DNA from: Flavobacterium sp. TAB 87
GTDB taxonomy: Bacteria; Bacteroidota; Bacteroidia; Flavobacteriales; Flavobacteriaceae
DNA length: 64,000 bases
Reading direction: 5' to 3'
NCBI RefSeq assembly: GCF_001529295.1
Contig: NZ_LLWK01000037.1
Span: forward strand, 248,001 to 312,000
Under the pieces are notes generated by a model. That model had not been told where the DNA came from and did not search any database. It was given only the letters and a program-made list of their open reading frames with translations. Within the stretch, counting starts at the first letter, position 1, and every line of letters begins with the position of its first letter. Below are positions 20,193 through 27,739 of the stretch, in pieces. Made by a program: the position numbers and the translations under genes.

Positions 20193-20495
20193 TTAAATAT
20201 GAGTTCTTATTTTTTCTTTCCTTTTCACAAGCGAACGCTCCAATGATTCGGCCGAAAGCTCCACTGCTTCCTCAAAACTTTTACATTGTTTTTTAACCAA
20301 AAAATCATCTCCTGGTACATTAACCTTTATCTCAACACACTTGTTTTCTTTATCACTCGTTCGCTCGACCTTCAAATACACATCAGCCGAGACCACCTTA
20401 TCATAATACTTTTCTAATTTATCCATTCGTGACTGAATAAAATCTAACAGCTTTCCGTCAACAACAAAGTTAACTGCATGAACATTTACCTTCAT
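20193..20495 (-). CDS. hpf: Ribosome hibernation-promoting factor, short HPF/RaiA family
   Basis: 100-aa ribosome-associated inhibitor of the HPF/YfiA family, which silences or dimerises 70S ribosomes in slow growth. Family features: KVNVHAVNFVVDGKLLDFIQ at the N-terminus, KLEKYYDKVVSADVYLKVER, and the basic C-terminal helix SLERSLVKRKEKIR. It is the short form, without the C-terminal dimerisation domain of long HPF. It starts 31 bp after xerC, so the two are probably co-transcribed, and it ends at a terminator. Confidence 0.93.
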   Translation of the reverse strand: MKVNVHAVNFVVDGKLLDFIQSRMDKLEKYYDKVVSADVYLKVERTSDKENKCVEIKVNVPGDDFLVKKQCKSFEEAVELSAESLERSLVKRKEKIRTHI

Positions 20496-20526
20496 AATAC
20501 AAAATTTTAAGATTAAACATAAAAAA

Positions 20527-21423
20527 CTATTTCTTGTTTCGAGGATGCGCTTCCTGATATACTTTTTGAAGTTCAGCTAAACTGTTATGCGTATATACTT
20601 GGGTAGAAGCCAAACTTGAATGTCCTAATAATTCTTTTACCGAATTTAGATCTGCTCCGTTATTTAACAAATGAGTTGCAAATGTATGCCGAAGCATGTG
20701 CGGACTCTTTTTTACTTTTTCGGAGACTCTACTAAAGTAAGAATTAATTAATCGATAGACAAAAGTTTCATTCAATTTTACGCCCTTTTTAGAAACAAAA
20801 AAATACCTTTCATCTATAATAACCTCTAGCAATATACGCTCGCCCAAATACCTCTTAATTTGTTCTTTTATCACAGGCAATAAAGGCACTATTCGTTCCT
20901 TATTTCTCTTTCCCAAAACCTTCAAACTATCTTGGTATAAATCTACAGCATCCAAACGAAGACCAATTAATTCGGATCGCCGAATTCCAGTAGCATACAA
21001 TAAATCAATAATTAACTTATCTCGAATTTCTTCAAAACCAACTGCGTTTTGAAACTCCTTTAAAACCAACTGCAATTCATTTTCAGAAAATGGAATTTGA
21101 ATTGATTTTGAAACTTTTAAAGCTCTATGCTTTAACATTGGACTCACATCCAATTGTTTTGTTTTTAATAAAAATTTATAGAAAGCTTTTAGAGATGCCA
21201 TCTTACGATTAACAGAGATGTTTTCTAAACCTGCATCTATCAAAAAAACAATCCAAGATCGAATTTGACTGTAATTTGCAGTGTCGATTACATCTTGCTC
21301 AAAATTGATTGTATTAAACAACTCAAAATCTGCTATATCTTTAAGATACGCATTTACGGTGTGCAAAGAATATTTTTTCTCTAATTGCAAATAATCCTGA
21401 AATGCTGCTGTATTTTTTTTCAT
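20527..21423 (-). CDS. xerC: Tyrosine recombinase XerC-like
   Basis: Site-specific tyrosine recombinase, 298 aa, most likely the chromosome dimer resolution recombinase. The N-terminal SAM-like core-binding domain (1-95) is followed by the catalytic domain with R148 (TGIRRSE), K172 (LGKRNKER), H242 and R245 (PHMLRHTFATHLL), H268 (LLGHSSL) and nucleophile Y277 (STQVYTH). Length and the absence of phage genes or att-like repeats argue for a housekeeping Xer rather than an integrase. Its ATG directly follows the seven-T tract of the rpsU terminator hairpin, so its ribosome-binding region lies inside that terminator. Confidence 0.92.
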   Translation of the reverse strand: MKKNTAAFQDYLQLEKKYSLHTVNAYLKDIADFELFNTINFEQDVIDTANYSQIRSWIVFLIDAGLENISVNRKMASLKAFYKFLLKTKQLDVSPMLKHRALKVSKSIQIPFSENELQLVLKEFQNAVGFEEIRDKLIIDLLYATGIRRSELIGLRLDAVDLYQDSLKVLGKRNKERIVPLLPVIKEQIKRYLGERILLEVIIDERYFFVSKKGVKLNETFVYRLINSYFSRVSEKVKKSPHMLRHTFATHLLNNGADLNSVKELLGHSSLASTQVYTHNSLAELQKVYQEAHPRNKK

Positions 21424-21470
21424 AAAAAAACCGTTAGCATCAAAATTATAAAATTTTGACCACTAACGGT
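21424..21470 (-). terminator. Two-part hairpin between rpsU and xerC
   Basis: Outer stem ACCGTTAG (21430-21437) / CTAACGGT (21463-21470), inner stem TCAAAATT (21440-21447) / AATTTTGA (21452-21459), small internal loop. Followed on the minus strand by seven T and immediately by the xerC ATG. Reads as an intrinsic terminator of rpsU or an attenuator of xerC-hpf. Confidence 0.8.
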
Positions 21471-21495
21471 ATTTATTTTTAACATAGAAAAAAGA

Positions 21496-21690
21496 TTAAT
21501 TCTCTAAGTTGTCTTTCATGTTTTGAATGTAAGCAGCTTTTTGAAGTTTTGCTCTTTTCACAACTGATGGTTTTAAGAACGCAGTACGTGATCTTAATTG
21601 ACGAACAGTTCCTGTTTTATCAAATTTTCTTTTGTAGCGTTTTAGCGCTCTATCGATATTTTCTCCGTCTTTAATCGGTATAATTAACAT
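21496..21690 (-). CDS. rpsU: 30S ribosomal protein S21 (bS21)
   Basis: bS21, 64 aa (MLIIPIKDGENIDRALKRYK and so on), with the basic tail RAKLQKAAYIQNMKDNLEN. An open frame extends 24 codons upstream, but those residues are unlike S21 and would cover the ribosome-binding site; the start at 21690 is fixed by a strong GAGGAGGT 9 nt upstream. In Flavobacterium bS21 helps sequester the anti-Shine-Dalgarno end of 16S rRNA, and rpsU is known as one of few genes with a strong Shine-Dalgarno, consistent with autoregulation. Promoter -7 box at 21720-21727; terminator hairpin downstream. Confidence 0.96.
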   Translation of the reverse strand: MLIIPIKDGENIDRALKRYKRKFDKTGTVRQLRSRTAFLKPSVVKRAKLQKAAYIQNMKDNLEN

Positions 21691-21699
21691 AATTTTGAC

Positions 21700-21707
21700 A
21701 CCTCCTC
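21700..21707 (-). promoter_or_regulatory. Strong Shine-Dalgarno sequence of rpsU
   Basis: GAGGAGGT on the minus strand, 9 nt before the rpsU ATG, an eight-base anti-Shine-Dalgarno match. The neighbours checked (tuf, rplK, xerC) have nothing similar. It decides the rpsU start. Confidence 0.88.
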
Positions 21708-21719
21708 TCGTTAAGGCTG

Positions 21720-21727
21720 CAAAAGTA
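21720..21727 (-). promoter_or_regulatory. -7 promoter element of rpsU
   Basis: TACTTTTG on the minus strand matches TAnnTTTG and predicts a leader of about 23 nt that contains the Shine-Dalgarno sequence. No TTG stands at the usual -33 distance. Confidence 0.6.
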
Positions 21728-21787
21728 GCTATTAAATACCACTTATGACTTATAAAGTACAAATAAATTTTAAAGTCGCTTAAGAGC

Positions 21788-22930
21788 TTACTCTTTTAGT
21801 AAGTTTCGTGAAATTACAAGTTTCTGAATTTCGGTCGTTCCTTCTCCAATAGTACATAATTTAGAATCACGATAGAATTTTTCGACCGGATAATCTTTGG
21901 TATATCCGTAACCTCCGTGAATCTGTACGGCTTCATTTGCGACCTTAACACACACTTCCGAAGCAAACATTTTGGCCATAGCTCCCATAGTGGTAACTGG
22001 CTTGTGGTCTTGTTTTAAGAAAGCCGCTTTGTGTAACAACAATTCCGAAGCTTCAATTTCGGTAGCCATGTCGGCCAATTTAAATGAGATACCTTGAAAG
22101 CTACTTATCGGCTGTCCAAATTGATGGCGTTCTTTAGAATATTTTAGAGCGGCTTCATAAGCTCCTTTTGCAATTCCTAAAGAAAGTGCTCCGATCGATA
22201 TTCTACCACCATCTAAAATTTTCATGGCCTGAATAAATCCTTGTCCGACTTCGCCTAAGCGATTTGCATCGGGAATACGGCAACTATCAAAAATTAGTTC
22301 GGCAGTTTCACTAGCACGCATTCCTAATTTATTTTCTTTTTTACCCGAAGTAAAACCAGCCATCCCTTTTTCGAATACAAAGGCAGTCATTCCTTTCGAA
22401 TCTCCCTTTTCTCCTGTACGAACAATCACTACTGCAATATCGCCAGAAATGGCATGTGTAATAAAGTTTTTGGCTCCATTTACAATCCAATCATCTCCAT
22501 CTCTTTTTGCTGTAGTATTCATTCCTCCAGCATCAGATCCTGTATTATGCTCGGTTAACCCCCAAGCTCCAATATGTTCTGCGGTAGCTAATTTTGGCAA
22601 CCATCTTTTCTTTTGTTCTTCATTTCCAAAAGTTAAAATATGATTAGTACATAACGAATTATGCGCCGCAACTGAAAGACCAATAGAAGGATCTACTTTT
22701 GATATTTCTTCAACAATAGTAATATATTCATGATAACCTAAACCTGCACCACCATATTCTTCCGGTACTAAAACACCCATAAAACCCATTTCTCCTAATC
22801 TTTTGAATAACGGAACAGGAAATGTTTGTGCTTCGTCCCACTCCATTATAAATGGTTGAATATGTACAGCTGCAAAATCCTTTATTGACTGTGCAATCAT
22901 CGATTGCGTTTCATTATAATTAAAATCCAT
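21788..22930 (-). CDS. Acyl-CoA dehydrogenase
   Basis: FAD-dependent acyl-CoA dehydrogenase, 380 aa, catalysing alpha,beta-oxidation of acyl-CoA in fatty-acid or branched-chain amino-acid breakdown. I start at 22930 (MDFNYNETQSMIAQSIKDFA), the usual N-terminus; the frame continues 12 codons upstream into the neighbouring gene. Features: GGAGLGYHEY, the FAD/substrate block WGLTEHNTGSDAGG (about 133-147), and the C-terminal HGGYGYTKDYPVEKFYRD with the catalytic Glu in GEGTTEIQ. Substrate class (short- or branched-chain) cannot be told from sequence alone. It starts 13 bp after the helix-hairpin-helix gene. Confidence 0.94.
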   Translation of the reverse strand: MDFNYNETQSMIAQSIKDFAAVHIQPFIMEWDEAQTFPVPLFKRLGEMGFMGVLVPEEYGGAGLGYHEYITIVEEISKVDPSIGLSVAAHNSLCTNHILTFGNEEQKKRWLPKLATAEHIGAWGLTEHNTGSDAGGMNTTAKRDGDDWIVNGAKNFITHAISGDIAVVIVRTGEKGDSKGMTAFVFEKGMAGFTSGKKENKLGMRASETAELIFDSCRIPDANRLGEVGQGFIQAMKILDGGRISIGALSLGIAKGAYEAALKYSKERHQFGQPISSFQGISFKLADMATEIEASELLLHKAAFLKQDHKPVTTMGAMAKMFASEVCVKVANEAVQIHGGYGYTKDYPVEKFYRDSKLCTIGEGTTEIQKLVISRNLLKE

Positions 22931-22943
22931 GTTGCTATTTGTT

Positions 22944-23822
22944 TTAGAACTCCAAATATAAGTCAATTATACTTGCCTTATCAACAGGAAAACCTTTAAT
23001 TTTTGCTAAATCCTCAATATTATTAAAATTTCCGTTCATACTTCGATAAATCAGTATTTGTTTAGCTAGGCCATTTTTAAAATAATAAAACTGACTCAAC
23101 TCTTTCAAAGAAGCATCGTTTATAGCAATTTTAGAAATTGTTGGTTTAGAAATAATTTTAAAGTTTTTATTAATCATATAAATAACTTCGGGCGAAAGTC
23201 CCCAAATCTCATTAATTTGATTCATAGAAACAAAACCACCAACAGTTTGTTTGTAACTCAGAACACGTTGCGACAATGCTTCACCTATGCCATAAATTGC
23301 AATTAAATCTTCGGCAGTTGCCAGGTTGATATCTTTTACAATTACTGTTTTAATAGTAGCTTCTTTCTTGGCAGGTAAGTTACTGATACTACTTTTCTTG
23401 GTTTTAACCCAATCTGGAAACTTAAAATAAGGAGCCATGCTTTTGAGTAGAGAATCTGAAATTTTCGTTACATCTTGAAATTCCTGTGCGGAATTCACGT
23501 ATTTATTTTGTTTCCTAAAAGCGAATAGTCTGTCAATTTCATTTATCGACATCCCCAGCTTATACCCTTTGTAATCTGTAATAAAATTGGGATTGTAAGG
23601 CCGTCTTTTTAATGTAGATTCAGATTTCTCTTCTTTAATTACATCGAGTTTCTGCTGCAAGCCCAGCCATTCTTTTTCTTCTTTAGTTACCAATTGAACT
23701 TCTGTAAAATCAGAATAGCGAAATACAAATTGCAAAGCAACAATTATAGTAAAAAGCAGCAAAATCCCTATTTGTTGTGCTTTGGTATATTTGAAAAAAG
23801 AGTTTAAAAATTGAAAGTTCAT
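22944..23822 (-). CDS. Helix-hairpin-helix (ComEA-like) membrane-anchored protein
   Basis: 292-aa protein with one N-terminal membrane helix (about residues 16-36, GILLLFTIIVALQFVF) and repeated helix-hairpin-helix motifs: FAFRKQNKYVNSAQEFQDVT, DINLATAEDLIAIYGIGEAL (about 166-185), and a last one ending FPVDKASIIDLYLEF. These resemble the DNA-binding part of ComEA. Bacteroidetes have several such proteins; whether it takes part in DNA uptake is unproven. Next to acyl-CoA dehydrogenase with no functional link apparent. Confidence 0.8.
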   Translation of the reverse strand: MNFQFLNSFFKYTKAQQIGILLLFTIIVALQFVFRYSDFTEVQLVTKEEKEWLGLQQKLDVIKEEKSESTLKRRPYNPNFITDYKGYKLGMSINEIDRLFAFRKQNKYVNSAQEFQDVTKISDSLLKSMAPYFKFPDWVKTKKSSISNLPAKKEATIKTVIVKDINLATAEDLIAIYGIGEALSQRVLSYKQTVGGFVSMNQINEIWGLSPEVIYMINKNFKIISKPTISKIAINDASLKELSQFYYFKNGLAKQILIYRSMNGNFNNIEDLAKIKGFPVDKASIIDLYLEF

Positions 23823-24013
23823 GGTTCATAAGATTTCGAATATAAAAATAACACTAAAATTTATTTTTTGTAAGAAAAAATTGAATACAAACTAAATACT
23901 ATGCAGGATTATTCAAAAAAAAACGAAGTAACCGTAACAAAACTCAGCAGTTAGAGAGCTATTCGTATTTAATTAAGTCTTACACAGTCAATTTTGTAAC
24001 TTAAATATCTTAA

Positions 24014-24048
24014 TTTGTTTTTATTTTTTCGAAAAAACGATACATTTG
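24014..24048 (+). promoter_or_regulatory. Promoter of the amino-acid permease
   Basis: TTTG at 24014-24017, 23 bp spacer, TACATTTG at 24041-24048, 29 bp before the ATG. Spacer is at the long end of the flavobacterial range. Confidence 0.6.
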
Positions 24049-24077
24049 AGGCCTAGTAATTTTAAACCAACAATTTT

Positions 24078-25529
24078 ATGTCTATTTGGAAAACCAAACC
24101 TCTCTCGGTATTGCTTGGCGAATCATCTGAAACAGAAGATGGCCTAAAAAGGACTCTTTCTTCAGGATCACTTGTTGCTCTTGGTGTAGGTGCCATTATT
24201 GGTGCGGGGTTATTTTCACTAACCGGAATTGCCGCTGCAGATCACGCTGGTCCAGCAGTAACTTTATCTTTTATATTGGCAGCAGTAGGTTGTGCTTTTG
24301 CAGGACTTTGTTACGCAGAATTTGCTTCGATGATTCCAGTTGCGGGTAGTGCCTATACATACTCTTACGCCACTATGGGAGAATTTATGGCTTGGATAAT
24401 TGGTTGGGATTTAGTTTTAGAATATGCATTGGGTGCGGCAACGGTTGGTGTGAGCTGGTCCAGGTATCTACTCGAATTACTTAGCAAATACGACATTCAC
24501 CTGCCCACGCAGTTAATTTGTTCTCCGTGGGAACATTTAAAATTAAGTGATGGAACGGTAATAGAAGGAGGCATAATTAATCTCCCAGCTGTTCTTATCG
24601 TTTCTATGTTATCCTTATTATTAATTCGCGGATCAAAAGAATCAGCTTCTATAAACAACTTTTTGGTAATTCTAAAAGTAGCGGTAGTTATTGTTTTTAT
24701 TGTTTTAGGATGGAGTTATATCAATCCTGAAAACTATGTTCCATATATTCCAGAAAACACAGGGGAATTTGGACATTTTGGTTGGTCGGGTATTGCTGCA
24801 GGGGCAGGAACTGTATTTTTTGCTTTCATCGGTTTTGATGCAGTTTCTACAGCCGCCCAAGAAGCAAAAAATCCTCAAAAAGGAATGCCTATCGGAATCT
24901 TAGGTTCATTAGTTGTATGTACCATTTTGTATGTATTATTTGCGTATGTAATGACCGGTTTAGTTCCGTATTACGAATTTGCAGGTGACGCTAAACCAGC
25001 AGCAACAGCTTTTGCTAAAACAGGATATGACTTTTTACAAACCGGGTTAATTGTTGCAATTCTCGCCGGTTATACTTCTGTAATGTTGGTAATGTTAATG
25101 GGACAAAGTCGTGTTTTTTATACCATGAGTAAAGATGGTTTGTTGCCAAAATTCTTTAGTGATATTCACCCCCGCTTTCGCACGCCTTGGAAAACAAATG
25201 TTTTCTTTTTATTCTTTGTAAGTTTATTTGCTGGTTTTGTACCGGTAAGTGATTTAGGCCATATGGTGAGCATCGGTACTTTACTAGCGTTTGTATTGGT
25301 TTGTATTGGAGTGATGGTGATGCGCGTAAAAATGCCAGATGCCCCAAGAGCGTTCAAGACACCGTTTGTTCCTTATGTTCCAATTGCAGGCGTATTAGTT
25401 TGTGTAGGTTTAATGTATTCGCTTCCTAACGAGAGTTGGGCACGTTTAGTAATCTGGATGGCATTAGGTGTAATTATCTACTTCGTTTACGGAAAGAAAA
25501 ACAGTAAATTGAACAACCCTGACAAATAA
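24078..25529 (+). CDS. APC-family amino-acid permease (cationic amino acid transporter type)
   Basis: Inner-membrane secondary transporter, 483 aa, with about 12 hydrophobic helices. The APC consensus GVGAIIGAGLFSLTGIAAAD in helix 1 and AGSAYTYSYATMGEFMAWIIGWDL in helix 3 place it in the cationic amino-acid transporter subgroup; the N-terminus WKTKPLSVLLGES is also typical of that group. Substrate not deducible. Monocistronic: it has its own promoter and a strong terminator. Confidence 0.93.
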   Translation: MSIWKTKPLSVLLGESSETEDGLKRTLSSGSLVALGVGAIIGAGLFSLTGIAAADHAGPAVTLSFILAAVGCAFAGLCYAEFASMIPVAGSAYTYSYATMGEFMAWIIGWDLVLEYALGAATVGVSWSRYLLELLSKYDIHLPTQLICSPWEHLKLSDGTVIEGGIINLPAVLIVSMLSLLLIRGSKESASINNFLVILKVAVVIVFIVLGWSYINPENYVPYIPENTGEFGHFGWSGIAAGAGTVFFAFIGFDAVSTAAQEAKNPQKGMPIGILGSLVVCTILYVLFAYVMTGLVPYYEFAGDAKPAATAFAKTGYDFLQTGLIVAILAGYTSVMLVMLMGQSRVFYTMSKDGLLPKFFSDIHPRFRTPWKTNVFFLFFVSLFAGFVPVSDLGHMVSIGTLLAFVLVCIGVMVMRVKMPDAPRAFKTPFVPYVPIAGVLVCVGLMYSLPNESWARLVIWMALGVIIYFVYGKKNSKLNNPDK

Positions 25530-25544
25530 CTTTTTTGAGATAAT

Positions 25545-25585
25545 AAAAAAAACGGATTAAGAATAGCTTCTTAATCCGTTTTTTT
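25545..25585. terminator. Bidirectional terminator between permease and PspC genes
   Basis: AACGGATTAAGAA / TTCTTAATCCGTT with A-run and T-run flanks and loop TAGC. Serves the convergent permease (plus) and PspC (minus) transcripts. Confidence 0.88.
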
Positions 25586-25601
25586 ATGCATGTAAAATTC
25601 T

Positions 25602-25829
25602 TTATAAATCAAAAACCGAAGTACGTTTGGCACGTATTAAATCTTTTAATCGAATCCAGAACGCCAAGGTCAAGTATACTCCAAAACCCAAACCTACTGT
25701 TACAAACGAAATATAAATAAAAAACAAACGAACGCTCGTCACACGCATTCCTAGCTTATCAGCTAAACGTGACGATACATGAAAACCATATTTTTCGAAA
25801 AAAAATTTTAATTTTAAAATTGCAGACAT
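25602..25829 (-). CDS. PspC-domain small membrane protein
   Basis: 75-aa PspC-family protein with one transmembrane segment (about residues 33-58, RLFFIYISFVTVGLGFGVYL). PspC domains occur in phage-shock and envelope-stress proteins. It is the last gene of a minus-strand group and has its own -7 box TACTTTTG (25857-25864), so it may be expressed independently of the DUF2851 gene 43 bp upstream. Confidence 0.85.
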   Translation of the reverse strand: MSAILKLKFFFEKYGFHVSSRLADKLGMRVTSVRLFFIYISFVTVGLGFGVYLTLAFWIRLKDLIRAKRTSVFDL

Positions 25830-25856
25830 TTTCTTTCTCTATTTTATAATTGCCTA

Positions 25857-25864
25857 CAAAAGTA
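25857..25864 (-). promoter_or_regulatory. -7 promoter element for the PspC gene
   Basis: TACTTTTG on the minus strand, 27 bp before the PspC start codon, in the gap after DUF2851. No matching TTG at about 19 bp, so moderate. Confidence 0.45.
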
Positions 25865-25872
25865 CAAAATAT

Positions 25873-27162
25873 TTAAAGTACTTTCATTTCGCTTTTTACT
25901 TTCAATAACTCCATTCCAACCGCACAAGACAAACATTTATTTTTAGCACAGTACTCTTTTTTAAGATGCAATAGCGATTGCGAATCAAAAGCAGTGTTTA
26001 CGGCAACTTTAAAGAAAGTAAATTTATCTATTGTACTGTTTTTCTCGGCAACAATTTGATTCATAAATTGTAATAATTGTTCAGAATTAGATTCACTTCT
26101 AGATTGTGCATACGCAAACTGAATCGGAATTACCGTATTAATGAGTAGCAAGTCAATAAATGCTTTAGAGAGTTTCTTGCTTTTTTTCGAACTTACTTTA
26201 TCAAAAGTGTAATGCGTTTGCCAGTAATCAGAAACACTTACTTGAAGCAATTCATAGCCATCAACATTTGATTTTAAGTCAATAACTTTAGTGAATAAGT
26301 TTTGATGGTGATGATACAAATGTGCCAATTGTGACAAACGAATCGTTGGAAAATTATCTGGGCGAAGTTTAAAAAATTGCAACGGTTGCACATATCCTTC
26401 CTCTACTCGATATTTATGAAGCATGTAATAGTATCGAAATTTTAAATCGCTAAAATATACATCTTCTTTTTCGTCGACCAACAATTGACCTTTCCCAAAA
26501 AGGAGTGCTTCTAGATTTTCAACTTCAAAGCTTTCTTTTCGAATAATAGAAAAAGGCAACGCTTTTGCGATGGCAAGAAAGGATTCACCGTTCGTATTCA
26601 ATCCAAAGTTTTTAGCTAGAAGACAAAAAAGAACAGCTTCCCAATCATTATTGGTGCTCGATAATAAATCAAATATTAATTTAGATTTTCTTTCTAAACG
26701 CTCAAAAAACAAGCGCTCTTTCCAATTACTAAAGATGAAATTATCAATCGTAGCAATTTCTTTTTCACAATAAATCCAGCTTTTAGGTTGAACTAACTTT
26801 TTATAATTTACAAGCACTTCAGCAGAGACGAAATCGCGCAACTCAATAGTTGGAATTTCTGAATTATCTTCTCTAAAAATAATTGTGTCGTGCTCCCACA
26901 CCACGTGTAAAATTACATTTTGATAGGCATTATCTTTTTCGTGATTGTGAACATACCAATCAGACGATTTGATATGAATTTCGACGTTACCAGCCCATTT
27001 TTGATTCCCAACTACTAACTGAGCATTAAAAAAATCTGGGCCCGCTAACTCGAGGTAACTTCCGGACGAAATAATTTGAACAGTTTCACCAATAGTAGTT
27101 TTAAGATTTAAAACATCAAACTTTTTATACCTCCATAAATAATGTAAAAAATCTTCTTTCAT
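25873..27162 (-). CDS. DUF2851 family protein
   Basis: 429-aa cytoplasmic protein of DUF2851, a Bacteroidetes-enriched family of unknown function. Recognisable parts are the N-terminal MKEDFLHYLWRYKKFDVLNL, the middle KWAGNVEIHIKSSDWYVHNH with several His/Asp/Glu (nuclease-like composition, but I cannot prove a fold), and the C-terminal Cys cluster EYCAKNKCLSCAVG (about 405-418), which looks like a metal or iron-sulfur site. It follows the exonuclease by 81 bp. Confidence 0.82.
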   Translation of the reverse strand: MKEDFLHYLWRYKKFDVLNLKTTIGETVQIISSGSYLELAGPDFFNAQLVVGNQKWAGNVEIHIKSSDWYVHNHEKDNAYQNVILHVVWEHDTIIFREDNSEIPTIELRDFVSAEVLVNYKKLVQPKSWIYCEKEIATIDNFIFSNWKERLFFERLERKSKLIFDLLSSTNNDWEAVLFCLLAKNFGLNTNGESFLAIAKALPFSIIRKESFEVENLEALLFGKGQLLVDEKEDVYFSDLKFRYYYMLHKYRVEEGYVQPLQFFKLRPDNFPTIRLSQLAHLYHHHQNLFTKVIDLKSNVDGYELLQVSVSDYWQTHYTFDKVSSKKSKKLSKAFIDLLLINTVIPIQFAYAQSRSESNSEQLLQFMNQIVAEKNSTIDKFTFFKVAVNTAFDSQSLLHLKKEYCAKNKCLSCAVGMELLKVKSEMKVL

Positions 27163-27243
27163 AGATTAGATTTAAATAAACAATTTCTGCTTATTATAAA
27201 TACTAAATTAATGAAAAAACTTACAATAATTACTTCTAGATAT

Positions 27244-27729
27244 TTATTTTTTTAAGAATAACTTCGCACAAGCACGAGCATCAGAAAGAGCCTCATGATG
27301 ATTGAGATCAATTTTCATTTCGCGACAGCAATCACTTAACTTTGTTGGTTTAATTCCTTTCGCACGATAAATCTTTACAGTACATTCCCACCGCGAGTTA
27401 ATATTTAAAGACTCATAATCTAAACCATAGAGCGCCATAGATTTAATTAAAACATTGCGATCAAAGCTTTCATTGTGTGCCACAACAATACGATTTTTTA
27501 ACCGTTTTTGTATTTCTGGAAAAACTTCTAAAAAACTCTTCGCATTTATTGTTTGATCAGGACGAATACCATGAACTGCAATTGTAAATGGCGAATAAGT
27601 ATTGTTTGGTGGCTTAATAAGCGTAACAAACTCATCCACAATAATTCCATTTTCGACAGTGACAATACCTACCGAACACGGATGATAAGCTGTGGCTGTT
27701 TCAAAATCTATTGCTGCAAAATTACCCAT
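27244..27729 (-). CDS. DnaQ-like 3'-5' exonuclease (DEDDh)
   Basis: 161-aa exonuclease domain protein. ExoI DFETATAYHP (Asp8, Glu10 in AIDFET), ExoII HNESFDRNVL (about residues 80-89) and ExoIII HHEALSDARAC (about 143-153, the h of DEDDh) carry the four acidic residues and the His that bind two metal ions. No polymerase or other domain is attached, so it may be a stand-alone proofreading or RNA-trimming enzyme. It starts 10 bp after the CBS-like gene, so translation may be coupled. Confidence 0.9.
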   Translation of the reverse strand: MGNFAAIDFETATAYHPCSVGIVTVENGIIVDEFVTLIKPPNNTYSPFTIAVHGIRPDQTINAKSFLEVFPEIQKRLKNRIVVAHNESFDRNVLIKSMALYGLDYESLNINSRWECTVKIYRAKGIKPTKLSDCCREMKIDLNHHEALSDARACAKLFLKK

Positions 27730-27739
27730 AAATTGTATG

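Noticed and set aside
20527..21423. XerC-like gene as an integrase of a mobile element
   Set aside because: Surroundings are housekeeping (rpsU, hpf), there are no flanking direct repeats, excisionase or cargo genes.
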